Shown: in pieces, positions 10,661 to 21,174 of the stretch | Layout of the letters: every line of letters starts with the position of its first letter | Position numbering within the stretch: position 1 is the stretch's first letter | DNA from: Tubiluchus corallicola | Taxonomy: Eukaryota > Priapulida > Priapulimorpha > Priapulimorphida > Tubiluchidae | Assembly: GCA_030141605.1 (NCBI GenBank) | Contig: JAQGDQ010001791.1 | Coordinates: forward strand, 2,998-25,421 | Reading direction: 5' to 3' | Length of the DNA stretch: 22,424 bases | Position numbers and translations under genes: made by a program | Notes under the pieces: model-generated | What the model was told of the DNA's origin: nothing | Database searches by the model: none | The model's input: the letters and a program-made list of their open reading frames with translations, nothing else

Positions 10661-10967
10661 ATCAATGAAAAATGCATTACTTTTTTACATAGTAGGCAGC
10701 CCATCACGCAGTCAGCTAGCCTCTTTCCTCAGGAAAAACAATAAAATTTTATTTACAAGAAAACTGAACAGGCATTTGCAAGTACATAATACAAACTTAT
10801 TGCTACAATTTTTTTCCTTTTCATGAAATGTTTTCAGTTTTTTTAAACTAATAATTGCTTTTAATTGAGATATACTTCTTTTATAAAAAACGCAAAAGTG
10901 ATTTTGGCTTATCAAAATTGCACGTATGCCAACACCGCTGGTGCACTTAATAATATTATTATTACAG

Positions 10968-11111
10968 TCAATGCGGCGCTCCAAATTTTTTACTGATTCG
11001 CCGTTTGATGCCGCCAGCATAGCCGCTAATCGCAAAAATGAAATACGTAACAACAGGCTAATTTCGTCACTTCCTCTTTATACACTTTGCTTATATTTTG
11101 GACAATGTTGA
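10968..11111 (+). CDS. Candidate exon, unknown, CpG-richer (right arm)
   Basis: An open frame that starts just after a good 3' splice-site-like sequence (aataatattattattacag, ending at 10967), contains ATG at 10971 and stops with TGA at 11109-11111. Its first half is richer in CG dinucleotides than the surrounding AT-rich DNA (about 10972-11035). The translation includes SPFDAASIAANRKNEI. The opposite strand is also open over 113 codons, so strand and coding status are unresolved. An identical copy lies at 1407-1550 on the minus strand. Confidence 0.18.
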   Translation, partial: SMRRSKFFTDSPFDAASIAANRKNEIRNNRLISSLPLYTLCLYFGQC

Positions 11112-12517
11112 AGTTTCATTGTTTAAACTGCTAAAAAAAGAATAGGTTGCAGCATACTAAGCTGTTCATTGCACAAACACTAATTGCATAACTAGTACGG
11201 AGTTGACGCACAGAACAAACCAAGGCTGCATCATGCAGTGATTAGAAATTGAAACACCCTATGTAAAAGAAGACTGCATATTTCTCAGGATTGTGATCAT
11301 GTACTAATATTTTAAGCTGTATTATTCACTGTATTCCAGAATTTTGTGACCGAAGCTGTATGACTGAATTTTCGTAGGTAAAATTAGGCTTTGCGGTAGA
11401 CTTTATCAGCATTGAATATGCAATGGGTAAATATGTAATATGTAAACACCCTCTGCTGTTTCTGCCATGAGGGTGCCATTTCACCTAAGCTGTCTGTAAA
11501 TCTAACTGTTTTTAGCCCGCACCCTCCAAGTTTGTTTTGCTTGTTTCACCTCTTCTCATAACCTCTAATAGCGTCACCAGTTAGCGAGTTGCAGCATGTA
11601 TACTAACCATGTGCACACCAAAACTTCTAGTATATCGTCAAAGACTTTTTAGAAGTATATTATCAAAGATTGGTGCTCCCGTGTTCTATGATTAACTCTA
11701 AAACTTTGTTAGAAAATTAAAATAAATTAATTGGCTTTCTGGCGTACTATGTTTTCATGACCTTCTGACTACGTTTTCTGCGTGCGTCTGTTGTTTTAGA
11801 TTGCTATCAACGCACCGATTCTCCATTGTAGAATCGTACTTGTGAGTTAGCACTTAGCAGACTCTGAGTAATTTGGCTCAGTCACCGCACAGGCATAGCT
11901 GCTCAAGAAATGCAAATTGAAACAACGGGTGCAGCAGATGAAGAGTGCGTCTACTGCTTGCCTACATTTTGTGAAAAGATTACGAATTTCTCTTGAAATA
12001 AGGTGTGCCTGACTGGCTGGACAGGCATTTTGTTCAATATAATTATTTAAGTAAGCTATATTTATGGATTATTTATTAAATAGCCAGTAAAACCTATAAT
12101 GTAATAGCTTTGTTTTGTTCAATTGTGTAATTACAGCTGTCATTGTTTTGCTGCTAGTCTACTCTGCCTAGGCTTGCCACCCCGCCATGAACCGAAGTCA
12201 GTAGTCAAAATGCTAACTAGGGAGCCTGTAAATTCCCCCGACTGGGCCCAGGACATACCCAGTGAACCAACGATTTTTTGTATTTTAGATATTTTTTGAA
12301 ACCTTTTTCAGAAGCTAAAAATCAGGAAATTCAAATTGCAAAATAGTACAAATTCTTGCTTTTTTACTTTTACTTTTAGAGTCCAATAAGCCCTAAAAGT
12401 CTGAAAATTTTTCACGTTTTTATGTGCTTATTAAAATATGCTTAAAACACTTTTCAAGAGGTGCCATTACAAAGAAAAATTATCTGAAATGCAAAAAGAC
12501 TTAATCATTTAATGAAA

Positions 12518-13467
12518 CTGCCGTCATCTCATCACGTGTAATTATCTCTTTAAATTTTTTGCCAAATTGGCAAGTGCAATCCTTAATATGTGTGTCAGAC
12601 ACATAAAATATGTTCCGTATAAAATCTAACACCCAAGTTTTAAATAGATTTTGTTAGTTTTATCGTGAAGTTACTTGCAACTTTTATCCTTTCGACCTTT
12701 CAGAATATTGGCGTTTGTCAAATTAGTGTTTATGTAATACTTGTAATGTATACATTAATGTGTATTTAACGTGTGTTCATACTTCGAGGAGTATCATCAA
12801 CTCTACACTACTATCTTCGACTTTATGCCTTTTAAATTTTGTTGTTTACTGCCATAATTTTTTTTAATGTATACAAATTTACTGTTACTTTCTTTAACAG
12901 AGACTCAGCTGTCATTTTGGTTTTTTTGCGATAATAAAGAATTAAAGTAGCAGTTTACAACTAAAATACGGTAACGAAATAAATCACGAAGAATTAAAAT
13001 AGCAGTTTACAACTAAACTACAGCAATGAAATGAGTCATTAAAATAGATCATACTACTCACCACTCAACACACAATGCCTATTTTAGTTAGAACCATAAA
13101 CAGTAATGTCGAACTATTTTCTAAATTATAGTAAAAAATTTATTGACAGCTGATTTTAAATTGGCTTCATGAAGTCATTTCTCTTGATTTTTTTTGTTCT
13201 GCACAATGTTTTTTACACAATTTGCAATGTTTCAATAGCAGCAAGTTGTGCTGCCGCTTTTTTTAACTTAAATTTCAATGTGATGGTGTGACTAAAATCA
13301 GGAAATTTCAGAATTTTTCAAAAATTCAACTGAACTACGAATCTACGGGCGAATTTCTGGAAACTCGGCGCCAAATCAGGAATGGTGGCAACCATAACTC
13401 TGCATGATATTTATAATGTGCATTTGCGTAATTATAGCCCAATGCCAATAGGTAAATTTTAATTCTA
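12518..13467. other. AT-rich unique DNA, with a 51-bp duplication
   Basis: No gene is recognised. The only structure seen is a diverged tandem duplication with a 51-base period at about 12939-13040, each copy opening agaattaaa(g/a)tagcagtttac. The region probably belongs to an upstream intersectin intron or 5' flank, because the next recognised exon begins at 16073 in the middle of a codon. Confidence 0.6.
12939..13040 (+). repeat. Diverged 51-bp tandem duplication
   Basis: Two copies starting at 12939 and 12990 share tagcagtttacaactaaa and diverge towards the end (aatacggtaacgaaataaat versus ctacagcaatgaaatgag). Confidence 0.75.
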
Positions 13468-13756
13468 CAGGGACGAGAATTTTCCGCGGATATGCGGCAT
13501 TCCAGGGTTTTGGAAGACCAGTAGTGCCATTTTTGTAAATCGCGAAAATTCATTGAGAAAATTTTTATGGACCTAGTACATTATTTCACAAGTTGACCGC
13601 TAGTTGGCAGGCCGTCACTTTGTTTACATCACGTACATCAGTGTAACCACGTGTATATATCTATGCATAAAAATATAGAATCAAATGTGCGGAGTTATTT
13701 GAGTCAATTGCAGACAGTTTTTATATACCTTTGCATAGGAGTGGCCAGTACTTAAG
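13468..13756 (+). mobile_element. Dispersed ~290-bp repeat, copy 1
   Basis: From cagggacgagaattttccgc to ggccagtacttaag this stretch is highly similar, with scattered substitutions and small indels, to 19905-20192 in the same orientation. Similarity ends sharply on both sides. There are no obvious terminal inverted repeats, poly(A) tail or tRNA promoter boxes, so class (SINE-like or short DNA element) is undetermined. It may instead be part of a longer repeat family. Two copies in one 22 kb window suggest a high-copy element. Confidence 0.8.
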
Positions 13757-15235
13757 TGAGAATGGATTACAGAATAAATTATAGATAAACATTTTTGCAT
13801 TATCATATTTCGTTTTAGTAATACATTACAGTTCATTTGGTGCTTGAGAATGGATTACAGGAATAAATGATTCGGTACTCAACCAAATCGGTTTTCAAAC
13901 ACTTTTTAGGGACGAATTATGGTCAAAAACAGTGGTATAACTGTATCACATAACTATAGGCAGCTTTTGAGAATAAGATAATAATAATGAGAATTTTGAG
14001 AACACATTACTTGCAAAATAGAATAAAAAGTAACTAAGTATGATACACTTTGTGATAAAAATGTTGTGAATTGTGAAAAGAATTTTGTTATATTTTTAGG
14101 AAGAATAAATACTTCAGCCACCTGTGAGCAAGAGGAATAGGAATGGAAAATGTCTCTTCCAGGTAATGTAGCAGTTTTGCTTTTGCTTAAACCGTAGCAA
14201 TTTATTGCGGCCGTTACAGCTAGAATAAACCAGAATAACGTTAATAACATTTTAACTTTGCGAAATTTGCCATTTGTTAAACCAAAGTTTGCTTTGCTAG
14301 TCCATGTAGAATGCCGTTTTGCTGTTTTTAGACTTAGAACAGCAACGGCAAATCGACAACAACCCCGTCGTCTTGGCAACCTTGTAGCCATTTGCAAGAC
14401 AATAATGCTGTGGCATGTGACGCGAACAGCAATAGCCACAATCTTTGCTAATGGCCTAAAAAATTTCCATTTGTGTTTAGTAATATTTATTAAAAGCAGT
14501 TTAGTCAAAGGTAGTTTTCTTCGGGAATGTTACCGAAACTGAAATTTATCAAACTTAGGAAACCGAATACCGAAATGAAAACCAAACGGAAATCATTTTT
14601 TTCAAAACCAACTGCCATCAAAGCTGAAAAGAAATTCTTAGATAAATAAAATACTTTGTTTTTACTTGTTTGCTTATATTTGCTTTGATACAAGCTTGAT
14701 TGAACTAGGCAAAAAATTCTAACCAAAAAAAGTAGAACAATGTTTATGGGTAAAGATCTTCAAACTTTAAAAAAATGACAAATTTTGTCTTATAAATATT
14801 TTGTTGACTGTATTTCGTAATTATAATTGGTTTTATTCAAATTACACTTTGATATTTCGGTTAATTGTGCCTGGAGACATTAAAACTTCGCAGTCATCAG
14901 CGCTAAAGATATGCCACATTGCCATAAAGAGTATGCTACAAATGCTATGAAAAGTTAAATAATCGATATTTATTCTTTATTTCAATTATTTTAACCAAAA
15001 TTTTTCAACGATTTCTAACATATAGAAGAAAAAAGTTAAGCTGGGTAGATACTACTAAAACCTCGGAAAAATGCTACCAAAAATTACGGAGATTTTCTGC
15101 TACGAAACTTGATAATTTTCGATGAAAAGGAAACCCAGCCGACAGTGCAATTATCGGCAAAGCGAAATGAAATTTTTCGTTTCCGTAAGATGCCTGGTTT
15201 TTATCGTTCTTTTGTTACTTAGATTACTTGGCAAT
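13757..15235. other. AT-rich interval with no confirmed gene
   Basis: Mostly AT-rich unique sequence. A motif gagaatggattacag(g)aata is repeated at about 13757 and 13845. Minus-strand frames at 13954-14508 and 14505-14726 are open, and only part of the first has coding-like features (listed separately). A loose inverted pair, gctgggta near 15040 and acccagc near 15132, brackets about 90 bases. Confidence 0.55.
13954..14250 (-). CDS. Possible small secreted protein or first exon, unknown
   Basis: A minus-strand ATG at 14250 opens with a textbook signal-peptide pattern: MLLTLFWFILAVTAA, followed by INCYGLSKSKTATLPG. The frame stays open to a stop at 13954 (98 residues), inside a larger 184-codon open stretch starting at 14508. 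A donor-like CACAG/GTGGCT occurs near 14124, after SYSSCSQ, so the true exon might end there. No family is recognised and no promoter or downstream exon was found. In AT-rich DNA hydrophobic starts arise easily by chance. Confidence 0.2.
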   Translation of the reverse strand: MLLTLFWFILAVTAAINCYGLSKSKTATLPGRDIFHSYSSCSQVAEVFILPKNITKFFSQFTTFLSQSVSYLVTFYSILQVMCSQNSHYYYLILKSCL

Positions 15236-15256
15236 TACCGTATATACTTATGTACA

Positions 15257-15291
15257 AGTCAGTCAGTCAGTCAGTCAGTTAGTTAGTTAGC
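15257..15291 (+). repeat. (CAGT)n/(TAGT)n microsatellite
   Basis: Short tetranucleotide tract lying between the partial and complete left ends of the terminal-inverted-repeat element. Confidence 0.9.
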
Positions 15292-15813
15292 TACCGTATA
15301 TACTTAGGTACAAGTCGAATTTTTGGGAGGCAATTTTAAGGTGAAAATATTAGGTCGACTTGTACCTACGATATGTTTTTGTGATATGTCGCTAAAGAGT
15401 CGTCTACAATACAAATATGTAAAGTAATAATCCTTTATTATACGCTGGACCGAATGAACACTCATACTGTGATACTTCACATCAGAGAATGTTCCCATCT
15501 TGACTTTACTTCACAAAATTAACAAATATTACTGTAATTTATTTTAATGTTTGTGAAATTAAGTTAAAATTTATATTTTACCCGTAAATAAACTTGCGAA
15601 GGAGCACTCGATCAGAACATGGAAATCGCCAATGTTGTGCAGGTGCTGCCACCTGTCGGTTTCCACGAGAAGCTTTACAGTGGCCTTGCATATGTGTTTT
15701 TATTGGCAAAATATTGATTACCAGCATACACGCATATATAGAACGCAACTACGCAGAGGTATTAATTTTAGTAAATTATTTTTTCTACTCTGGAAGATCT
15801 AAATAAGTTATGG

Positions 15814-15960
15814 TCTACTTGTACACAGGTAATATATAAAATGATGCAATTTTGGTCCTAAAATGCACATCGACTTGTACGTAACGTCGACTTGTACACA
15901 GGTAATATATAAAATCATGCAATTTTTGGTCTTAAAATGCACATGGACTTGTACATAAGG
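15814..15960 (+). repeat. 73/74-bp direct repeat inside the TIR element
   Basis: Two copies beginning about 15814 and 15887 share cttgtacacaggtaatatat and aaaatgcacat. A third, partial repeat of the cgacttgtac motif merges into the right terminal inverted repeat. These are stacked subterminal repeats of the sort transposases often bind. Confidence 0.85.
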
Positions 15961-16072
15961 TCGACTTGTACACACGTATATACGGTAATTTCATTATTCG
16001 AAGTGGCACTTTTGAGGCTCGCCTTGTATTTTGTTGGAACTGTAGTACTTATTGCAGGTGTTTCTCTTCCAG

Positions 16073-16165
16073 TGAGCCCAGACACCTGGAGAATTGCAGG
16101 AGAAGACAGAGCAAAACATGATCAGCAATTTCTATCACTGAAGCCCGTAAATGGCTTCATTTCAG
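16073..16165 (+). CDS. ITSN1: Intersectin, exon encoding start of EH domain 1
   Basis: Intersectin is a cytosolic scaffold of clathrin-mediated endocytosis. Its EH domains bind NPF-motif proteins and its SH3 domains bind dynamin and synaptojanin. This exon reads [19 protein letters not shown] and [11 protein letters not shown], the characteristic opening of the first EH domain (DTW..., [14 protein letters not shown]). The acceptor is tttctcttccag (ends 16072) and the donor CAG/GTATAC (16166). The exon begins with two bases of a split codon and ends with one base, so it is internal, and the initiator exon must lie upstream. A second in-frame acceptor ending at 16057 (cttattgcag) would add five codons. 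The exon call is firm, the exact start less so. Vertebrates have two paralogues, so the symbol is generic. Confidence 0.9.
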
Positions 16166-17087
16166 GTATACGTGTTACTTCAGTAATAGAGAGTCTGTGT
16201 AAGAATTTCCTCTTATATACGAAGATATATTTTCTTCAACAAAGAAAAAGCTAAAGCATCAGAAAGAATTAGCTTGAGAATTTTCCTTCTGTTTTTGTGT
16301 TTAACTGAAACTTCTAGCAGTATGCTGTAATTGAGTTTTAAGCAATGTTGTTTGTTTGCATTTATTTTGCCCAAACAAGTCCTCCAGCATCTTGAATAGA
16401 ACAGCAACACACTAGGCTAAAATGCTGTGTCAACTCTTTGGCGTTATACGTTAGGCTGGCCCCAAAAAATCTATTTCTTTCTTATCTCATGAGCTCAAAA
16501 GACGTCAGTAGAGGAGGAATTTTTTTTGAATCTTTGTGAATGTTTAAAGCTGAATCGTGGAGTATTTAAAATCAATTGAAATCAAAGTTCGTTTATTTCC
16601 CATTGGTGAGCAATAATGTTTTAAATTTTTTCAATGCACGTTTTTTCACTCTAGTTTTGCATTACTAAATTATTGTATAATTATTGGTTATTGTATGGTC
16701 TCTTTTTTGTGTCATGAAATTATGTATGTTCTGATAATTATGGTATAAGCGGCAACACTACTCTACCATTAATGCACCGATTTGGCGGAAAATTTGATAT
16801 AAAACAGCAACCCTGATTGAGATTTAGCCATGGAAAAACATGGCTGCGTTCTGCATAACCCGAAAGAACGATGTTATAATAATTATTGCGTTTTACGATT
16901 AAAAAATGCGCTTTTATATAACTGTGTCTAGTGAGTATATGAACTTCCAAAAAAAATAAAAAAATTCCCGGTCGGTGCGCAATTAAAAATATATTATCCG
17001 GGTGATTAAACGGAAACAGAAGTATTTTTGTTGGCCTTACAATGCCGTACAGGTGCTGACTAATAATTGCCTTATATTGTAATTTAG
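16166..17087. other. ITSN1: Intersectin intron
   Basis: AT-rich intron bounded by GTATAC and a TTTAG acceptor. Short open frames occur on the minus strand (16213-16410, 16738-16950), with no sign of coding. No repeat is recognised. Confidence 0.85.
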
Positions 17088-17151
17088 GTGATCAAGCCCG
17101 GGGTCTGTTTCTACAGTCAAATTTACCACAGCCTGTTCTCAAGCATATATG
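17088..17151 (+). CDS. ITSN1: Intersectin, exon encoding middle of EH domain 1
   Basis: A 64-base exon between gtaatttag (ends 17087) and TG/GTAAGT (17152). It completes the Gly codon from the previous exon and reads DQARGLFLQSNLPQPVLKHI, with the Trp codon split across the next intron (TG|G). This is the helix pair of the EH domain that precedes the EF-hand loop. The IW at the end is the conserved tryptophan of the NPF-peptide pocket in EH domains. Codon phases fit both neighbouring exons exactly, confirming the splice choices. Confidence 0.93.
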
Positions 17152-18559
17152 GTAAGTCTTCTGGTTTAGTACTTTGAGAATGTGCAAACTACGCCAAGGC
17201 ATTTATTAGTCAGTCGAGAAGCAAAACTTGTGTAATAGTTGCACTGTTTAAGTTTTTAAAACCGAATATTGCAATATGAACAGAGGCTGAAGCTGTGCGA
17301 GTCAGTTGCTACTACATCAGCTGACTCACAGTAAATCAGCTAGCTCGACTGAAGCTGAGTCAGTTGCTACTACATCAGCTGACTCGCACAGTAAATCAGC
17401 TAGCTCGACTAAAGCTGAGTCAGTTGCTACTACATCAGCTGACTCGCACAGTAAATCAGCTAGCTCGACTGAAGCTGAGTCAGTTGCTACTACATCAGCT
17501 GACTCGCATAGTAAATCAGCTAGCTCAGCTGAAGTTGAGTCAGTTGCTACTACACCAGCTGACTCACGCAGTAAATCAGCTAGCTTGGCTGAAGCTGAGT
17601 CAGTTGCTACTACACCAACTGACTCGCACAGTAAATCAGTTAGCTCGGCTGAAGCTGAGTCAGTTGCTACTACACCAACTGACTCACACAGTAAATCAGC
17701 TAGCTTGGCTGAAGCTGAGTCAGTTGCTACTGCATCAGCTGACTCAAACAGTAAATCAGCTAGCTCGGTTGAAGCTGAATCAGTTGCTACTACATCAGCT
17801 GACTCGCACAGTAAATCAGCTTGCTCGGCTGAAGCTGAGTCAGTTGATACTACATCAGCTGACTCACACAGTAAATCAGCTAGCTCGACTAAAGCTGAGT
17901 CAGTTGCTACTACATCAGCTGACTCGCACAGTAAATCAGCTAGCTCGGCTGAAGCTGAGTCAGTTGCTACTACATCAAATGACTCACTGAGTAAATCAGC
18001 TAGCTCGAATTCCATCACTGATATATATATATATATTAATTCTTTATTTGTCATTAAAATGGTTCACTCATTATAATAAAATTGAGTAAGCCTCAGCGTA
18101 ATGTTAAGATAACAACACTGTTCAAGACAAATGCGTCCAGTGCATACTAAAAAAACTAAAGTGCAAAACTAAGGCCTAATTATATACAATAAATGAACAT
18201 ATTTACAAACACCATATTAAAACATTTTTACAAAACAACATTACAAAAGTTCATTAAATTTTACATGACATATTTTACACTATATATACATTTGACATGA
18301 CACAATTAACAGAAACATGCTTTACATTAGATAAATTTCACTCATTACATTTACACTATTTATACATTTGACATTACAAAACCATTGAGTGGCTGGCGGG
18401 ACTAAAGCTGAATTTCTTATCGACTCGGTCGACTGTAGAAATAAACCGGACGGAGCTGAGCTGAACAGGCGTGACTCTGGCCTCTAGTTATAGGATTTAC
18501 TAAAACATTGTTTTACTAAAACCGCTAAGAAGAGATTCAAGATTTTCTTATTTTTTAAG
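17152..18559. other. ITSN1: Intersectin intron with 60-bp minisatellite and start of IR2
   Basis: The intron starts GTAAGTC and ends TTTTTTAAG. It holds the 60-bp array (17284-18009), a short AT tract (18020-18037) and then 18050-18400 of AT-rich unique DNA with a diverged repeat of tttacactat(a/t)tatacatttgac. From 17999 onward it is duplicated in reverse near the end of the window. Confidence 0.85.
17284..18009 (+). repeat. 60-bp minisatellite, about 12 copies
   Basis: Eleven full units between 17339 and 17998, anchored on gctagctcg every 60 bases, with a partial, altered unit before and a fragment after. The first partial unit has a four-base insertion (tgcg) and a two-base deletion relative to the others. 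Because 60 is a multiple of three, plus and minus frames of over 200 codons run through the array, one giving Ser/Ala/Thr repeats such as SKSASSTEAESVATTSADSH. Unit variants freely change amino acids, and the array lies within an intron, so I treat it as non-coding. It abuts or contains the outer edge of IR2. Confidence 0.97.
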
Positions 18560-18819
18560 GGACCTTGCCGATATGAACAAGGACGGCAAGATGGACAAGC
18601 AGGAGTTCTCCATCGCCATGCACCTGATTAAGAGGAAGTTACAGGGTCACGAGCTCCCAACAGCGCTTCCTGCATCCATGAAATTGCAACCCACCCCGCC
18701 TGCCATGTTCAACCCTATGGCTTCAGCGGGCGTTCCGTCGGCGACTATGCCAGCCATGCCGCGATCGAGCGTTTCCGGGATGCTGCCGATGGGAGCGTCA
18801 ACTCTGCCTATGAATATTG
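18560..18819 (+). CDS. ITSN1: Intersectin, exon encoding end of EH domain 1 and linker
   Basis: A 260-base exon with acceptor cttattttttaag (ends 18559) and donor ATTG/GTAAGC. The first base completes the Trp codon, then [20 protein letters not shown] follows. The loop [12 protein letters not shown] has Asp, Asn, Asp, Asp and Glu in the positions of a canonical calcium-binding EF-hand. The domain ends [17 protein letters not shown], typical of intersectin EH1, and the remainder is a Pro/Met/Ala-rich linker (for example [20 protein letters not shown]). It ends in phase 1, matching the next exon. The whole exon lies inside the left arm of inverted repeat IR2 and has an antisense copy at 21604-21863. 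Confidence 0.95.
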
Positions 18820-19472
<653 letters not shown>

Positions 19473-19653
19473 GTACCACATTTCCGGCAGCACAAACGAT
19501 ACCCATGGGCATTCCTGGTGGCGCTAGCTTTGGACAGCCAACATTTGGCCCCGTGCCAGGAGTTGGTCCTATGGCGCCAATGGCTGCACCTTCTGTGCCC
19601 GCCGGTATGGGTATGCCTGCGTTTGGTAGTCCGCAACACATGGGATCACCTTC
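19473..19653 (+). CDS. ITSN1: Intersectin, exon encoding Gly/Pro/Met-rich inter-EH linker
   Basis: A 181-base exon with acceptor cttctcccttttag (ends 19472) and donor CCTTC/GTAAGT. In the phase dictated by the previous exon it reads TTFPAAQTIPMGIPGG, then ASFGQPTFGPVPGVGP and MAPMAAPSVPAGMGMPAFG. This low-complexity linker normally separates EH1 from EH2. The coding assignment rests on phase continuity, strong splice sites and composition more than on conserved residues. It ends after two bases of a codon, so skipping it would shift the frame. A long TG tract ends 46 bases before the exon. The exon is unique and sits in the loop between the IR2 arms. The next exon was not found before the window ends. 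Confidence 0.85.
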
Positions 19654-19904
19654 GTAAGTTGTCGTCATTTTCCGCTCAACATTTTTTTTAACTTTCAAAT
19701 TCCTGTGGCAGGATTGGTAGCTTAATTCTTCATGCATTTATAACAAATTTTAAGAATAGCTTATGAATGGAAACAGTGGACTTTTTTTCAATCCAATACA
19801 GTTAGTCTGCTGTACTATTCTCATTTCCAAGATATGGTACTGAACACTCCTTTCACGCTAAATGTAAGTTTCTGTTGAAGCCAAGTTATGCATCTGGCCT
19901 GTAT
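19654..19904. other. ITSN1: Start of intron after the last recognised exon
   Basis: The intron begins GTAAGTTG. It holds AT-rich unique sequence up to the dispersed repeat copy, with nothing else recognised. Confidence 0.75.
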
Positions 19905-20192
19905 CAGGGATGAGAATTTTCCGTGGATGCGCACAATTCCGAGTTTTTGGAAGACCAGTAGTGCCATTTTTGTAATTCGCGTAAATTCGTTGAGAAAATT
20001 TTTACGGACCCAGTACATTATTTCACAAACTGACCGCTAGTTGGCAGGACGTCACTTTGTTTACATCACGTACATCAGTGTAACCACGTGTATATCTCTA
20101 TGTATTAAAATATAGAATCAATTGTGCGGAGTTATTTGAGTCAATTGCAGACAGTTTTTATATACTTTTGCATAGGAGCGGCCAGTACTTAG
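19905..20192 (+). mobile_element. Dispersed ~290-bp repeat, copy 2
   Basis: Starts cagggatgagaattttccgt and ends ggccagtacttag. It aligns along its full length with 13468-13756, sharing for example ggaagaccagtagtgccatt and agtcaattgcagacagtttt. It lies in the intron after the 19473-19653 exon. Differences from copy 1 are spread evenly, as expected for independent insertions of one family. Confidence 0.8.
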
Positions 20193-20606
20193 GCGTTTTT
20201 GAGACAATTAGGTATCATGTATCCTTGATAGTTGGGTATTTTAAATTATGCATGAAACAAGGTAACTGATATTTTAAGAGTCATTCCGACTCTGTGCAAC
20301 GTATGTTTCAAGCCATTCGCTCATATTGTATTTAACCGCCAGGTTTGCACCGTCTCGTAAAGATATACGCATATACACCGACTACCATATTCAACTAAAC
20401 TCTGACGAGAATCAGGGCGCTGACGCTTATAATCGCAAATTTTCAAAATAGCAAAAAGGCAACAACAAATTCTTTACGTCCACGACTATTTTTTATTCGC
20501 CAATATTCAATGAAAAGTCGCACTATAGTAAATAATAATAAGCTAATAATTGATAATACATACAGTAAGCTGCTACTATGTGTTGCTATGGTAACCTCCT
20601 TATCAA
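20193..20606. other. Unique intronic stretch, no features recognised
   Basis: Non-repetitive AT-rich sequence between the dispersed repeat and the purine-rich tract. Frames are short. No exon matching the phase required after 19653 (one base completing a TC codon, then an EH2-like sequence) was found. Confidence 0.65.
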
Positions 20607-21010
20607 AAGAGACAGAGAGACAGAGAGAGAGAGTCACAGAGAGACAGAGAGAGTCACAGAGAGACAGAGAGAGACACATAGAGACAGAGAGAGACACAGA
20701 GAGACAGAGAGAGAGAGACACACAGAGAGGCAGATGGAGACACAGAGAGACAGAAAGAGAGACACACAGAAACAGAGAGACACACAGAGAGAGACAGAGA
20801 CAGACAGAGAAAGAGAAAGAGACACAGAGAGAGACAGAAACAGAGAGAGAGAGACAGAGAGAGACAGACAGAGACACAAAGAGACACAGAGAGACAGAAA
20901 GAGACAGAGAGAGGCACAGAGAGACGGAGAGAGACACATAGAGACAGAGAGAGACACAGAGAGACAGAGAGAGACAGAGAGACACATAGAGACAGAGAGA
21001 GACACACAAA
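20607..21010 (+). repeat. Imperfect (GAGACA)n purine-rich tract
   Basis: About 400 bases made of interleaved gagacagagagagacacaga-type motifs, almost entirely G, A and C on this strand with very few T. It grades into the CA tract at 21011. The long Arg/Glu/Thr and Ser/Leu/Cys frames through it are artefacts of the repeat. Confidence 0.95.

Positions 21011-21160
<150 letters not shown>

Positions 21161-21174
<14 letters not shown>

Larger units (their letters stand above)
8442..12517 (-). repeat. Right arm of giant inverted repeat IR1
   Basis: This is the reverse complement of 1-4076 and starts at the end of a GA tract. After 12517 the sequence continues into DNA not present on the left, but the left copy is cut by the window start, so this need not be the true outer end. 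In this arm the protein-like frames read on the plus strand. The stretches 8670-9218, 10400-10560 and 11112-12517 are AT-rich and I see no gene in them. No terminal inverted repeat or target duplication can be assigned, since only one outer boundary is visible. I infer either recent duplication, gene conversion or misassembly from the apparently complete identity. Confidence 0.95.
15236..15987 (+). mobile_element. ~0.7 kb element with terminal inverted repeats (non-autonomous DNA transposon)
   Basis: The left end ACCGTATATACTTANGTACAAGTCGA (seen in full from 15293) is complementary to the right end around 15961-15986, which reads tcgacttgtacacacgtata then tacggt. Both outer ends are flanked by AATT, which could be a 4-bp target duplication or part of the repeat, since it is palindromic. 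The left terminus is duplicated: a partial copy at 15236-15260 is followed by CAGT/TAGT repeats and then the complete end at 15292. Near the right end a 73/74-bp motif is tandemly duplicated. No transposase frame is present. It lies upstream of the first intersectin exon seen here. Confidence 0.75.

Noticed and set aside
14258-14726. Frames at 14258-14542 (plus) and 14505-14726 (minus)
   Set aside because: Short, overlapping frames with atypical composition in AT-rich DNA, with no splice or start context.
17306-18076. 256-codon plus-strand frame of Ser/Ala/Thr 20-residue repeats
   Set aside because: It is produced by a 60-bp minisatellite inside an intersectin intron. Other frames on both strands are equally open and unit differences change residues freely. 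No splice phase links it to the neighbouring exons.
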